Shown in pieces: positions 45,551 to 54,467 of a stretch of DNA of 64,000 nucleotides. The translations under genes and the position numbers were made by a program. Each line of letters opens with the position of its first letter. The stretch's first letter is position 1. Location of the stretch: the NCBI RefSeq assembly GCF_009720865.1, contig NZ_WNLA01000009.1, forward strand, positions 124,001-188,000, in the 5' to 3' direction. The notes under the pieces are model-generated. The model had not been told where the DNA came from, did not search any database, and saw only the letters and a list, made by a program, of their open reading frames with translations. The stretch comes from Pseudoduganella ginsengisoli. Lineage in GTDB: Bacteria; Pseudomonadota; Gammaproteobacteria; Burkholderiales; Burkholderiaceae_D.

Positions 45551-48244
45551 ATGGTTTCACCGAGCAGGCGCAGGTTCTTGAATGCTTTTGCCGCGACGTC
45601 GGCGGTATCGCTGTTTCCGGATTTAATCCGTTCCGCGCTGGCGGTCCCGGCCAATAACACTACCGGCACGCTGGCCGACGTCGAGCACGTGGTCATCTTC
45701 ATGCAGGAAAACCGCGCCTTCGACCATTACTTCGGCACCTTGTCCGGTGTGCGCGGCTTTGGCGACCCTCGCGCGATTGAACTGCCGGGCGGCAAGCCCG
45801 TGTGGTACCAGCCCGATGGCGCCGGCGGCTATGTGCTGCCATTCCACTTCGACGCGAAGAACACCAGTGCGCTGTCGGTCGGCACCAACCACTCGTGGAA
45901 AGGTTCGCAGGCGACGTGGCAGGCGTGGGATGCATGGGTCAAGCAAAAGACCGCGCAATCGATGGGGTATTTCGACCGCGGCGATATCCCGTTCTACCAC
46001 GCGCTGGCGGACGCCTTCACCATTTGCGACGACTATCACTGCTCGATCTTTGGCGCCACCGATCCGAACCGCATGTATTCGCTGACGGGCACCAACCAGG
46101 GCTGGCAAAGCAGCATGGGCAGCCTGTATAACGTCAGCCCGACCGGCTACTACAACAACGACCCGGCCAAGGACAACATCACCGCTTCCGTGACGGCCAG
46201 CGCGCCGAACTGGCGCACGTATGCGGAAACGCTGGAAGCGAACCAGGTGACGTGGAAGGTATACCAGGAGTGGGATAACTACGGCGACAACTACCTCGCG
46301 TACTTCAAGAATTTCCGCGTCAATGCGGACGGCTCGCGTTTGTCCACCAGTTCGCCGCTGTACCAGCGCGGACGCCAGTTGGCGCCCGGTTCCACGGAAG
46401 CCAATTCGGCCGGCACCAAAGCCGACTGGCTGGTGCAATGGTTTGCCGACGACGTGAAGAATGACCGCTTGCCGCAGGTGTCGTGGATCTGCGCGCCCAA
46501 CGATTACACGGAACACGCGCCGAACTCGCCGAATGCAGGCGAGAACCTGACGGCGCGCCTGCTGGCTGCCCTGGTGGCCAATCCTGCTGTCTGGTCGAAA
46601 ACCGTGTTCTTGCTGACCTACGATGAAAACGACGGTTTCTTTGACCACGTGCCGCCGCACCAGGCGCCTATCACGGCTGCGATGGGCAAGGCCACGCTGC
46701 CGTCGCTGGGCCAGTATGAGACGTACCAGGGCGAACCAGTGGGCCTGGGCCCGCGCGTGCCGATGCTGGTGATTTCGCCATGGACCAAGGGCGGCCGCGT
46801 GTGCTCGCAATTGTTCGACCATACATCGAAGCTGCGCTTCCTTGAAGAATGGCTGGTCATGAAGGGCAAGGCGCGCGCCAGCGTCACGTGCGACCAGATT
46901 TCGCCATGGCGCCGCGCCATTTGCGGCGACTTGACCTCGGCCTTCAATTTCACGGACCCGGATGCCACATGGCCATCGTCCGTGCCTGCGACAGCGGCGT
47001 ACGTCAAAGTGTCCGGCAAACCCGCACCGGTGCCGCCTGCCGTGCAAACCTTGCCGCGCCAGGAATTGTGCACGGACAGCACCAATACGCGCGAAGCGTG
47101 TGCGCTGCCGTACGATCTGGCCGTGCACAGCCGCGCGACCGGCGCCAAGGTCGAACTGACGTTCAACAATGCGGGCGCCGCCGGCGCCGCGTACATCGTG
47201 TACTCCAATGTGCGCACGGATGGCCCGTGGTACTACACGGTGGAAGCGGGTAAATCGATTGCCAATGAAGCGTGGAACTTCACTGGTGCGGCGTATGACT
47301 TGCGCGTGCATGGCGCCAACGGTTTCCTGCGCCACTTCAAGGGCGCCACGGCAGCCACGGCTGGCGCGAAGCCGGAAATCATGGCCACGCACAGCGGCGT
47401 GCACGGTTCGCTGCAACTGGTGCTGTCGAATGCGGGCGGCACGGCGGCCTGCACGTTCACGGTGGCCGATAACGCCTATGGCGCCGCGACAGTGCGCAAC
47501 ACGGTGGCGGCAGGGCAGTCGCTGGCGCTGGACTTGCCATTGGGAGCCAGCTTTGGCTGGTATGACTTCACCATCACGTGCGACACGGATGCGCAGTGGT
47601 CGCGCAAAGTGGCCGGACACGTGGAGTCGGGCCAGGCCAGCCGCACGGACCCGATGATCGGTGTGGTAAAGACCGCTGCCGCGCCGCTGGAAGGCACGCA
47701 GCGCTACGTGACCAGGGGTAGCCAGGTGGCGTTCACGTATGCGGCGCCGGCCGGCAAGCTCGATGCAAAAAACTGGGTGGGGATTTTTGCCGATGGGACG
47801 GTTCCCGGCAGCGCCAGTGCGCTGCTGTGGGCGTATGCGCCGAATGCCTCGGGTTCCATACCGTTTGCCACGTCAGCTCTGGCGGCGGGCGACTACAACG
47901 CGTGGTATTTGTTCCAGAACGGTTATACAGTGCTGGGCGGGCCGGTGCCATTCAGCGTGTCGCAATTGACGGCGTCGTCGTCCAGCATCGTGCATGGTAC
48001 GAACCTGGTGTTCGACTATGCGGTGCCGGCGTCCAAGGTGGCGGCCAAGAACTGGATCGGCATCTGGAAGGCCGGCGTGGCGCCTGCGTCCGGCACGTGG
48101 CTGTCATGGCAATACGTGGCCAAGGCCAGTGGCAAGGCGACGTTTGATACCAGCAAGCTGGCGGCGGGGAACTATGCGGCGTGGATGTTCCTCAATGACA
48201 CCTACACGGTGCTGGCGGGGCCGGTGAATTTCACGGTGACGTAA
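45551..48244 (+). CDS. Phosphocholine-type phospholipase C with two extra C-terminal domains
   Basis: AGGAGG precedes ATG. The 897-residue protein has a Tat signal (SRRRFLNAFAATSA). The phosphoesterase core shows MQENRAFDHYFGTLSGVRGF, PNDYTEHAPN (catalytic region) and LTYDENDGFFDHVPPH (metal). Two phospholipase C C-terminal beta domains follow to about residue 700. Usual family length is about 700; here residues about 716-805 and 809-897 add a tandem pair of similar domains with AKNW(V/I)GI, AAG(D/N)Y(N/A)AW and YTVL(G/A)GPV. These may be carbohydrate or surface-binding modules. It should hydrolyse phosphatidylcholine or sphingomyelin outside the cell and help acquire phosphate. Confidence 0.9.
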   Translation: MVSPSRRRFLNAFAATSAVSLFPDLIRSALAVPANNTTGTLADVEHVVIFMQENRAFDHYFGTLSGVRGFGDPRAIELPGGKPVWYQPDGAGGYVLPFHFDAKNTSALSVGTNHSWKGSQATWQAWDAWVKQKTAQSMGYFDRGDIPFYHALADAFTICDDYHCSIFGATDPNRMYSLTGTNQGWQSSMGSLYNVSPTGYYNNDPAKDNITASVTASAPNWRTYAETLEANQVTWKVYQEWDNYGDNYLAYFKNFRVNADGSRLSTSSPLYQRGRQLAPGSTEANSAGTKADWLVQWFADDVKNDRLPQVSWICAPNDYTEHAPNSPNAGENLTARLLAALVANPAVWSKTVFLLTYDENDGFFDHVPPHQAPITAAMGKATLPSLGQYETYQGEPVGLGPRVPMLVISPWTKGGRVCSQLFDHTSKLRFLEEWLVMKGKARASVTCDQISPWRRAICGDLTSAFNFTDPDATWPSSVPATAAYVKVSGKPAPVPPAVQTLPRQELCTDSTNTREACALPYDLAVHSRATGAKVELTFNNAGAAGAAYIVYSNVRTDGPWYYTVEAGKSIANEAWNFTGAAYDLRVHGANGFLRHFKGATAATAGAKPEIMATHSGVHGSLQLVLSNAGGTAACTFTVADNAYGAATVRNTVAAGQSLALDLPLGASFGWYDFTITCDTDAQWSRKVAGHVESGQASRTDPMIGVVKTAAAPLEGTQRYVTRGSQVAFTYAAPAGKLDAKNWVGIFADGTVPGSASALLWAYAPNASGSIPFATSALAAGDYNAWYLFQNGYTVLGGPVPFSVSQLTASSSSIVHGTNLVFDYAVPASKVAAKNWIGIWKAGVAPASGTWLSWQYVAKASGKATFDTSKLAAGNYAAWMFLNDTYTVLAGPVNFTVT

Positions 48245-48250
48245 CATTGC

Positions 48251-48279
48251 GTGGGGCGGGTTCCATGAACCCGCCCCAC
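48251..48279. repeat. REP-like palindrome, short copy
   Basis: GTGGGGCGGGTTC-CAT-GAACCCGCCCCAC is a perfect 13-bp dyad with a 3-base loop, between the convergent phospholipase and BMP-protein genes. Same family as 38434, 40950 and 1573. Confidence 0.8.
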
Positions 48280-48289
48280 GGGGTTGGCG

Positions 48290-49369
48290 TTATTTGGGGA
48301 TGGCGCCTTCCACGCCCTGCACGTAGTAGTTAAGGGACAGCAGTTCCTTCATCGGCATCACGGCGCCAGCGGCCACGCGCACCTTGCCCGTTTGATCCTT
48401 GATCGGGCCCTGGAACGGGTGGAACGAACCATCCGACAGCACTTTCAGCTTGGCTTCATACGCCTTGGCCGCATCCGGCGTCACGGCAGGATTGAGCGGC
48501 GACATTTTCACCATGCCTTCCTTGATGCCGCCGTGGATGTCGGTTGGCTTCCACGTGCCCGCCATGACGGCTTTCACGGTGTCCGCATAGTAGCCGCCCC
48601 AGTTGTTGGTAGCTGCCGTCAAGTGTGCTTTCGGCGCGAACTTGGCCATGTCCGAATCCCAGCCAAATGCATACACGCCTTTCTCTTGCGCGGCCTGCAG
48701 GGTGGCAGGGGAGTCCGTGTTCTGGCTCAGCACGTCGGCGCCTTGCGCAATCATGGTTTCCGCCGCCTGGCGTTCCTTGGCCGGGTCATACCACGAGTTC
48801 ACCCAGATCACCTTGGTCTTGATGTTCGGGTTCACGCTTTGCGCGCCCAGCGTGAATGCATTGACGTTGCGGATCACTTCCGGGATCGGGAACGACGCGA
48901 CGAAGCCCAGCGTATTGGTCTTGGTCATTTTGCCGGCAATGACGCCCAGCAGGTACGCGCCTTCGTAAAGACGGGTTTCGTACGTGCCCATGTTCTTGCC
49001 CGTCTTGAAGCCGGTCGCATGTTCGAACACGATGCTGGGGAAGGCTTTCGCGACTTTTTCCGTCGGGTTCATGTAGCCGAACGACGTCGTGAAAATCAGC
49101 TTGTTGCCGTCAGTTGCCAGCTTGCGGATGACACGCTCGGAGTCGGCGCCTTCCGGCACGCTTTCCACGAACGTGCTTTTGACTTTGCCGCCCAGCGCTT
49201 TTTCCATTTCCAGGCGGCCCTGGTCATGCGCATACGTCCAGCCAGCGTCACCCACCGGGCCCACATACACAAAACCGACTTTCAACGGTTCTTCAGCGGC
49301 CTGCACCGATGCAGCATAGGGAACGGTGGCGGCCAGGGCGGCCATAGCGAGCAGTTTACGGCGATTCAT
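48290..49369 (-). CDS. BMP-family substrate-binding protein (nucleoside/purine ABC transporter)
   Basis: Three ATGs in a row lie after AAGGAAG; the third (49367-49369) has the best spacing and gives 359 residues. The signal peptide is about 1-25 (AASVQAAEE). BMP/PnrA motifs: VGFVYVGPVGDAGWTYAHDQGR, FTTSFGYMNP, GVIAGKMTKTNTLGFVASFPIPEVIRNVNAF, QNTDSPATLQAAQEKG and AATNNWGGYYADTVKAVM. Members bind purine nucleosides or related bases. It is followed by the Tsx-like porin's gene direction and belongs with the divergent ATPase/permease genes. Confidence 0.9.
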   Translation of the reverse strand: MNRRKLLAMAALAATVPYAASVQAAEEPLKVGFVYVGPVGDAGWTYAHDQGRLEMEKALGGKVKSTFVESVPEGADSERVIRKLATDGNKLIFTTSFGYMNPTEKVAKAFPSIVFEHATGFKTGKNMGTYETRLYEGAYLLGVIAGKMTKTNTLGFVASFPIPEVIRNVNAFTLGAQSVNPNIKTKVIWVNSWYDPAKERQAAETMIAQGADVLSQNTDSPATLQAAQEKGVYAFGWDSDMAKFAPKAHLTAATNNWGGYYADTVKAVMAGTWKPTDIHGGIKEGMVKMSPLNPAVTPDAAKAYEAKLKVLSDGSFHPFQGPIKDQTGKVRVAAGAVMPMKELLSLNYYVQGVEGAIPK

Positions 49370-49388
49370 CATCATCTTCCTTTCCATG

Positions 49389-50252
49389 TCAGAAGTGGTA
49401 CTCGGCGCGGATCATCGGGGTCTTGGCAAAGGCGCCCGAGCCGGCAAAGCCGTTGTGGTTGTTGCCGAACTTGTTCTTCCAGTACTGGTACTCGAGGCCG
49501 ACCTTGAAGGTATTCTTGCCGGCTCCCACCACGCCGCTCATGTCGTACATGATCTGCATGTCGATATTGGTTTCTGCAGCGGTCTTGCCGCCGAATTCGT
49601 CATTGCCTTTCTTGCCGATGAAGTTGGCGAAGCCTTCAAACGTCAGTGGCGCGCTGACCGGCAGCGGGATCAGCCACACGGCGTTCAGCATCGGGTGCGT
49701 CTTGTAGCGGTAGCGTTCAAAGCCGGAATTCGTGTACGTGCTGTATGGCGCGTTGCTTTCCCACAGCGCCAGCAGGCTCACGTTGAGGAAGCCCGGCACG
49801 TCCAGCATGACTGTTGGACCGGCCACCAGCATGCGTTTTTTCGAGTTGTAGCCGGCATCCACTTTGCTGTTCATGTCGAAGCCCGCCGTGAAGCCGTAGC
49901 CGCGCACACCGGGCGACGCGAAATCCTTGCCGGTCACCTTGCCCAGGTCCAGCGTATGGCGGTACAGCACATACACTTCATGCGCGCCGGTTTTCGAGCG
50001 GGCCGACGATGGGTCATCCTTGTCGGAGAACAGCATGTCGGCGCTGAAGAAGTTGGTGCCGTACTTGTAGCCGCTGGCGTGGCTCAGGTTGACGATGTGT
50101 TTCGTCAAGTCTTTCGGGTTGTAGGGTTCCGCGAAATCCGTGCCATAGCGGTAGCTGATGGACGTGTCGCTCCAGTCGGCAGCGTGGGCAGCGCCCGTTG
50201 CCGCGGCGAGGATGGCGATGGCGGCAGTGCATTTTCTGAATTGCTGAATCAT
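49389..50252 (-). CDS. Tsx-like outer-membrane channel protein
   Basis: Start at 50250-50252 after TTGGAGTT; 287 residues with a signal peptide (1 to about 24, GAAHAAD). The mature part is a beta-barrel by pattern, alternating aromatic and polar residues, beginning WSDTSISYRYGTDFAEP and ending MIRAEYHF with the C-terminal Phe of outer-membrane proteins. Tsx-family channels admit nucleosides, which fits the BMP transporter beside it. The gene is upstream of the BMP gene on the same strand, 19 bases apart, so they are co-transcribed. Confidence 0.85.
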   Translation of the reverse strand: MIQQFRKCTAAIAILAAATGAAHAADWSDTSISYRYGTDFAEPYNPKDLTKHIVNLSHASGYKYGTNFFSADMLFSDKDDPSSARSKTGAHEVYVLYRHTLDLGKVTGKDFASPGVRGYGFTAGFDMNSKVDAGYNSKKRMLVAGPTVMLDVPGFLNVSLLALWESNAPYSTYTNSGFERYRYKTHPMLNAVWLIPLPVSAPLTFEGFANFIGKKGNDEFGGKTAAETNIDMQIMYDMSGVVGAGKNTFKVGLEYQYWKNKFGNNHNGFAGSGAFAKTPMIRAEYHF

Positions 50253-50304
50253 GTAGAACTCCAAGGGTGGTTGTTTTAGAGAGTACTTCAATGCTTAGCA
50301 AATA

Positions 50305-50320
50305 GCGGGCCAGGGCCCGC
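50305..50320. terminator. Tight GC palindrome between GntR and Tsx-like genes
   Basis: GCGGGCC-AG-GGCCCGC, a 7-bp stem with a 2-base loop, 27 bases past the GntR stop. No T-run; function uncertain. Confidence 0.3.
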
Positions 50321-50346
50321 ACGTGCAGTTACTGCGGATGCTGCGG

Positions 50347-51186
50347 TTACAGTCCGGCCAGTGCATCGGCCAGTTTGACTTTGCGGGTGACCACGCCCAG
50401 GCGCAGGCGGCCTTCGATTTCCAGCAAATGATGTTCGATCAGCGCCACCGCCTGCTCGCATTTGCCTGCTTCGATCAGCGAGACGAGTTCGCGGTGTTCA
50501 TCGTTTTCACACATGTGGGAACCGGGGCTTTCATATAGCGCAATGATCAGCGAACAGCGCGAGACCAGTTCGCCCATATAGCGTTGCAGCACGCGGTTGC
50601 CGGCCAGTTCCGCCAGCAGCAGGTGGAACTCGCCGCCCATGCGTATCCAGTTGGCGCGGTCGCCGCTGCGGCGGGCCGCTTCTTCTTCCGCCATTGCTTC
50701 GTGGATGCGCTGCAGCGATGCGGAATTGGTGCTCGCATTGCGGATTGCCAGCGGCACGATTTCCCGCTCGATGGCGCGGCGCGCCGCAAAGATTTCCCTT
50801 GCTTCCTCGGGTGAAGGAGAGGCAATCACTGCGCCGCGGTTGGGGCGCAATTCAATGATGTGGTCATGCGCGAGGCGTTGCAGCGCCTTGCGCACCGTGG
50901 TGCGGCTGACCTTGTACAGTTCACAGAAATCCGTTTCGCCCAGGTGCGTGCCGGGCGGGAGCTTGTGGCTCATGACGGCGTTGACGACGGCGCGGTAAAT
51001 GCGCAAATCGACTGCCGTGGTGCCGCGTTTGGCCGGCTTGACTGCCGGCGTGGCGGCAGCGGCCGATGCGGCGCTGTCTTCCGCGCCGCTGCCTGCGCCG
51101 CCTTTCTTGCCGCCGGAAATTCGGCGGCCGCCAGCACTCATTTCGATAACGCTGGACGGTTCGACTATGCGGGATGCGTTGCTCAT
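50347..51186 (-). CDS. GntR (FadR-subfamily) regulator of the nucleoside-type transporter
   Basis: The 279-residue protein has an unusual A/G/S-rich, probably disordered extension (residues 1-57), a GntR winged helix (58-125: IYRAVVNAVMSHKLPPGTHLGE, VSRTTVRKALQRLA) and an FCD effector domain (about 130-255, EFHLLLAELAGN, metal-type His residues in ENDEHRELVSLIE). It is divergent from the transporter operon, with three TTGTATACAA sites in between. It likely represses both sides until a nucleobase or nucleoside product binds. Confidence 0.88.
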   Translation of the reverse strand: MSNASRIVEPSSVIEMSAGGRRISGGKKGGAGSGAEDSAASAAAATPAVKPAKRGTTAVDLRIYRAVVNAVMSHKLPPGTHLGETDFCELYKVSRTTVRKALQRLAHDHIIELRPNRGAVIASPSPEEAREIFAARRAIEREIVPLAIRNASTNSASLQRIHEAMAEEEAARRSGDRANWIRMGGEFHLLLAELAGNRVLQRYMGELVSRCSLIIALYESPGSHMCENDEHRELVSLIEAGKCEQAVALIEHHLLEIEGRLRLGVVTRKVKLADALAGL

Positions 51187-51278
51187 GATGTGTGCTCGTT
51201 TTTGAATGTGATGAAAAAAGACACTCGCTCAGCCGATGGGTTCATTGTGTACGAAATAGTGCGCAATTCAACGAAAAT

Positions 51279-51288
51279 TTGTATACAG
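51279..51288. promoter_or_regulatory. GntR operator candidate 1
   Basis: TTGTATACAG, nine of ten matches to the palindrome TTGTATACAA, 93 bp upstream of the GntR start. Confidence 0.6.
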
Positions 51289-51335
51289 TAATAGTCAAGC
51301 GTGGCGAAAGCGCCACGCGCCAGTGGTTCGAAGCA

Positions 51336-51345
51336 CTGTATACAA
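51336..51345. promoter_or_regulatory. GntR operator candidate 2
   Basis: CTGTATACAA, in the middle of the divergent region, 57 bp from site 1. Confidence 0.6.
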
Positions 51346-51449
51346 TCGGTGCACGACCGCGCTAAAACGGGGCTTGCCGCACCGTCGTGGCGCATCAGCC
51401 GGCGCCGAAAGGTCAGCATGTGCTGGCATACAAGTTGCGAGATATTCAG

Positions 51450-51459
51450 TTGTATACAA
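51450..51459. promoter_or_regulatory. GntR operator candidate 3 (perfect)
   Basis: TTGTATACAA, a perfect palindrome, 23 bp before the ATPase start codon, where bound repressor would block initiation. Confidence 0.65.
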
Positions 51460-51481
51460 CCGCCGCAAGGAGTATCGACAA

Positions 51482-53086
51482 ATGAATCTAGCTGCAGATC
51501 CTTCCATGCAGACGCCACTGGTAGAACCGAGGCTGAAGCTGCGTGGAATTTCCAAGATCTATCCTTCCGTTGTCGCCAATGATTCCGTCGACCTGACCGT
51601 CATGCCCGGCGAAATCCATGCAGTGCTGGGGGAGAATGGCGCGGGCAAAAGCACGCTGATGAAAATGATTTACGGCGTCACGCATCCTGATGCGGGCGAC
51701 ATTTTCTGGCAAGGCGATCCGGTACGCATCCCGTCGCCGTCGGCCGCGCGCAAGCTGGGGATCGGCATGGTGTTCCAGCACTTCGCGTTGTTTGAAACAT
51801 TGACGGTGGCGGAAAACATTGCATTGGCGCTCGATGACAAAGTGTCGCCGGAAAAGCTGGCGCCCCGCATCAAGCAGGTATCGGAAGACTATGGCTTGCC
51901 GCTCGATCCGCACCGCCTCGTGCACAGCATGTCAGTGGGGGAGCGGCAGCGCGTGGAAATCGTGCGCTGCCTGCTGCAAAACCCGAAGCTGTTGATCATG
52001 GATGAACCGACATCTGTGCTGACGCCGGAAGCCGTGCTGAAACTGTTCGAGTCCTTGCGCCGCCTGGCCAGCGAAGGCTGCTCGATCCTGTACATCAGCC
52101 ACAAGCTCGATGAAATCCAGGCGCTGTGCGACAAGGCCACGGTGCTGCGCAGCGGCCGCGTGTCGGGCACCGCCGTGCCGCGCAACGAAACCCCGCGTTC
52201 ATTGGCGGAATTGATGATCGGGCGCGAACTGCCCAGCTGCCATATCACGCCGCGCGATGCGGGCGACGTGCGGCTGGCGCTCGATAAGCTGAACTTCACG
52301 CCGCTCGATCCGTTTGGCACGACACTCAAAGACGTCAGCCTGCAATTGCGCAGCGGCGAAATTGTCGGGATTGCGGGCGTGTCCGGCAATGGCCAGCAAG
52401 AGTTGCTGAAAGCGATTTCCGGCGAATGCCTGCTGGCCGATGCGGCTTCACTGAAGTTGCTGGGGCAGCCGGTGGGCAGCCTGAATCCCGCGCAGCGCCG
52501 TGAACGGGGGCTATGTTTCGTGCCGGAAGAGCGCCTGGGACGGGGCGCCGTGCCGGATTTGTCGCTGGCCGATAACGCGCTGTTGACGGGGTATGTCCCG
52601 GAAGGCAAGACCGGCATGGTCAAGGGCGGGCTGGTACAGCACAAGACCATTGCCGCCTTTGCACGCGACGTGATTGCCCGCTTCAACGTGAAATGCGGCG
52701 GCGAGAAATCCGCCGCATCGAGCCTGTCGGGCGGTAACCTGCAAAAGTTTATTGTCGGGCGCGAAATCACGCTGGCGCCGAAAGTGCTGGTATTGGCGCA
52801 GCCAACGTGGGGTGTCGATATCGGCGCGGCCATGCTGATCCGCCAGGCCATCATCGACATGCGCGACCAGGGCGTGGCCGTGCTGGTGCTGTCGGAAGAA
52901 ATCGAAGAATTGTTCATGATGAGCGACCGCATTGCCGTGATTGCGAAAGGCCGTCTGTCGCGCGCCGTGAAGACTTCGGAAACGTCGATCAACCAGGTGG
53001 GTGTGTGGATGAGCGGTGATTTCGATCACGTGGAAACCGCCGCACATGCAGCGATGCAGGAAGGAGAACATTATGTCCAGGCTTGA
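51482..53086 (+). CDS. ABC transporter ATP-binding protein, two-domain sugar/nucleoside type
   Basis: AGGAG precedes ATG at 51482; 534 residues. Two ATPase halves: the first with GENGAGKSTLMKMIYG, MSVGERQRVEIVRCLL and LLIMDEPTSVLTP; the second with GVSGNGQQELLKAISG (Walker A degenerate, as usual here), LSGGNLQKFIVGREI and VLVLAQPTWGVDIGA (Asp/Glu of Walker B replaced by Gln-Pro-Thr). This is the BMP/PnrA-associated (NupO-like) ATPase. Its stop (53084-53086) overlaps the first unit of the 100-bp tandem array. Confidence 0.92.
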   Translation: MNLAADPSMQTPLVEPRLKLRGISKIYPSVVANDSVDLTVMPGEIHAVLGENGAGKSTLMKMIYGVTHPDAGDIFWQGDPVRIPSPSAARKLGIGMVFQHFALFETLTVAENIALALDDKVSPEKLAPRIKQVSEDYGLPLDPHRLVHSMSVGERQRVEIVRCLLQNPKLLIMDEPTSVLTPEAVLKLFESLRRLASEGCSILYISHKLDEIQALCDKATVLRSGRVSGTAVPRNETPRSLAELMIGRELPSCHITPRDAGDVRLALDKLNFTPLDPFGTTLKDVSLQLRSGEIVGIAGVSGNGQQELLKAISGECLLADAASLKLLGQPVGSLNPAQRRERGLCFVPEERLGRGAVPDLSLADNALLTGYVPEGKTGMVKGGLVQHKTIAAFARDVIARFNVKCGGEKSAASSLSGGNLQKFIVGREITLAPKVLVLAQPTWGVDIGAAMLIRQAIIDMRDQGVAVLVLSEEIEELFMMSDRIAVIAKGRLSRAVKTSETSINQVGVWMSGDFDHVETAAHAAMQEGEHYVQA

Positions 53087-53407
53087 AGCGAGACCGGAGC
53101 CGTCGCGGGCTCAGTTGCGTAACATTGTCCCGCATCATGGCGCGCCACGTGCATTGACCGGAGGAGATCACCATGTCCAGGCTTGAAGCTAGACCGGAGC
53201 CGTCGCGGGCTCAGTTGCGTAACATTAAATCGCATCATGGCGCGCCACGTGTATTGACCGGAGGAGATCACCATGTCCAGGCTTGAAGCGAGACCGGAGC
53301 CGTCGCGGGCTCAGTTGCGTAACATTGTCCCGCATCATGGCGCGCCACGTGCATTGACCGGAGGAGATCACCATGTCCAGGCTTGAAGCTAGACCGGAGC
53401 CGTCGCG
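53073..53407 (+). repeat. Tandem array of 100-bp units, each with RBS, start codon and mini-ORF
   Basis: Three complete 100-bp units begin at ATG 53073, 53173 and 53273; a fourth, partial unit (53373-53407) is the real start of the permease. Units 1 and 3 appear identical. Unit 2 differs at unit positions 18, 55-58 and 79. Each unit begins with the permease's first 12 codons (MSRLEARPEPSR) and ends in GGAGGAGATCACC, a ribosome-binding site for the next unit. In each unit the frame from ATG runs 37 codons and stops at TGA 14 bases inside the next unit, ending HHVQA like the ATPase's own end (HYVQA). The three mini-ORFs are 53073-53186, 53173-53286 and 53273-53386. Confidence 0.95.
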
Positions 53408-54467
53408 CGCCATGATGCTGGCGTCGCCGCTGATCGCGGCGGTGGCCATGCTGGTGACGGGGGCCATCCTGTTCTATGGTTTGGGACAGGACCCGATGCA
53501 CGCTTTTTATGTGTACTTCATCAAACCTGCCACGACGGCCTACGGCATCGGTGAGCTGCTGTTAAAGGCCACGCCGCTGATCTTGTGCGGCATCGGCCTG
53601 GCGCTGGGCTTCCGCGCCAACGTGGCCAACATTGGCGCCGATGGCCAGCTGACCATCGGCGCCATCACTGCGGGCGCGGTAGCGCTGTATTTCGATGACG
53701 TGGAAGCCGGCTGGCTGTTGCCGGTCGTGGTGGTGGCGGGCGCCGTGGGCGGCATGCTGTGGGCCGCCATTCCCGCACTGCTGCGCACACGCTTCAATAC
53801 CAGCGAAATTTTAACGAGCCTGATGCTGGTGTATGTCGCGTACCTGCTGCTCAGCTACCTGACGCACGGGCCGCTGCGCGACCCCGCCGGTTTCAATTTC
53901 CCGCAATCGAAAATGTTCCATGACGCGGCCATGCTGCCGCTGCTGGTCGAAGGCTTGCGCACCAATGCCGCGTTCATCCTGTCGCTGGCGGCGGCGGGCG
54001 GCGCCTGGTTCTTTTGTGCGAAAACGTTTGCCGGCTACCGCATGCAAGTGTCGGGCATGGCGCCCATGGCGGCAGCGTATGCGGGCTTTTCCGAGCGCCG
54101 CAATGTGTGGGCGGCATTCCTGATCAGCGGCGCGCTGGCCGGTATTGCCGGGGTTGGTGAAGTGTGCGGCCCGATCGGCCAGTTGCAGCCTTCCGTGTCG
54201 CCCGGTTATGGCTTTGCCGCCATCATCGTCGCGTACGTGGGGCGCTTGCATCCGCTGGGCGTGCTGCTGGCATCGCTGCTGATGTCGCTGCTGTATATCG
54301 GCGGCGAATCCGCGCAGATCGAACTGGGTCTGCCCAACGCCATTACGGGCCTGTTCCAGGGTTTGCTGCTGTTTTACCTGCTGGCCGCCGACCTGTTCAT
54401 TCACTACCGTTTTAAACCGCGCATGCGTACCGCGCCTGCCATGGCCGCACAGGGAGGTGTAGCATGA
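53373..54467 (+). CDS. ABC transporter permease 1 (BMP/NupP-like)
   Basis: The 364-residue start at 53373 is preceded by GGAGGAGATCACC from the last repeat unit. About nine to ten membrane helices; family motifs GIGLALGFRANVANIGADGQLTIGAI, FNTSEILTSLMLVYVAYLLLSYL and SPGYGFAAIIVAYVGRLHPLGVLLASLL. It forms the channel together with the following permease. Its original start probably lay at 53073, overlapping the ATPase stop, before the array arose. Confidence 0.9.
   Translation: MSRLEARPEPSRAMMLASPLIAAVAMLVTGAILFYGLGQDPMHAFYVYFIKPATTAYGIGELLLKATPLILCGIGLALGFRANVANIGADGQLTIGAITAGAVALYFDDVEAGWLLPVVVVAGAVGGMLWAAIPALLRTRFNTSEILTSLMLVYVAYLLLSYLTHGPLRDPAGFNFPQSKMFHDAAMLPLLVEGLRTNAAFILSLAAAGGAWFFCAKTFAGYRMQVSGMAPMAAAYAGFSERRNVWAAFLISGALAGIAGVGEVCGPIGQLQPSVSPGYGFAAIIVAYVGRLHPLGVLLASLLMSLLYIGGESAQIELGLPNAITGLFQGLLLFYLLAADLFIHYRFKPRMRTAPAMAAQGGVA

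Noticed and set aside
45623..47620. 665-residue reverse ORF inside phospholipase C
   Set aside because: Basic, low-diversity antisense product with no motif; the forward gene has Tat signal and catalytic motifs.
53073..53407. CRISPR-like array
   Set aside because: Units are 100 bp, contiguous with no unique spacers, and contain coding and ribosome-binding sequences of the adjacent gene.
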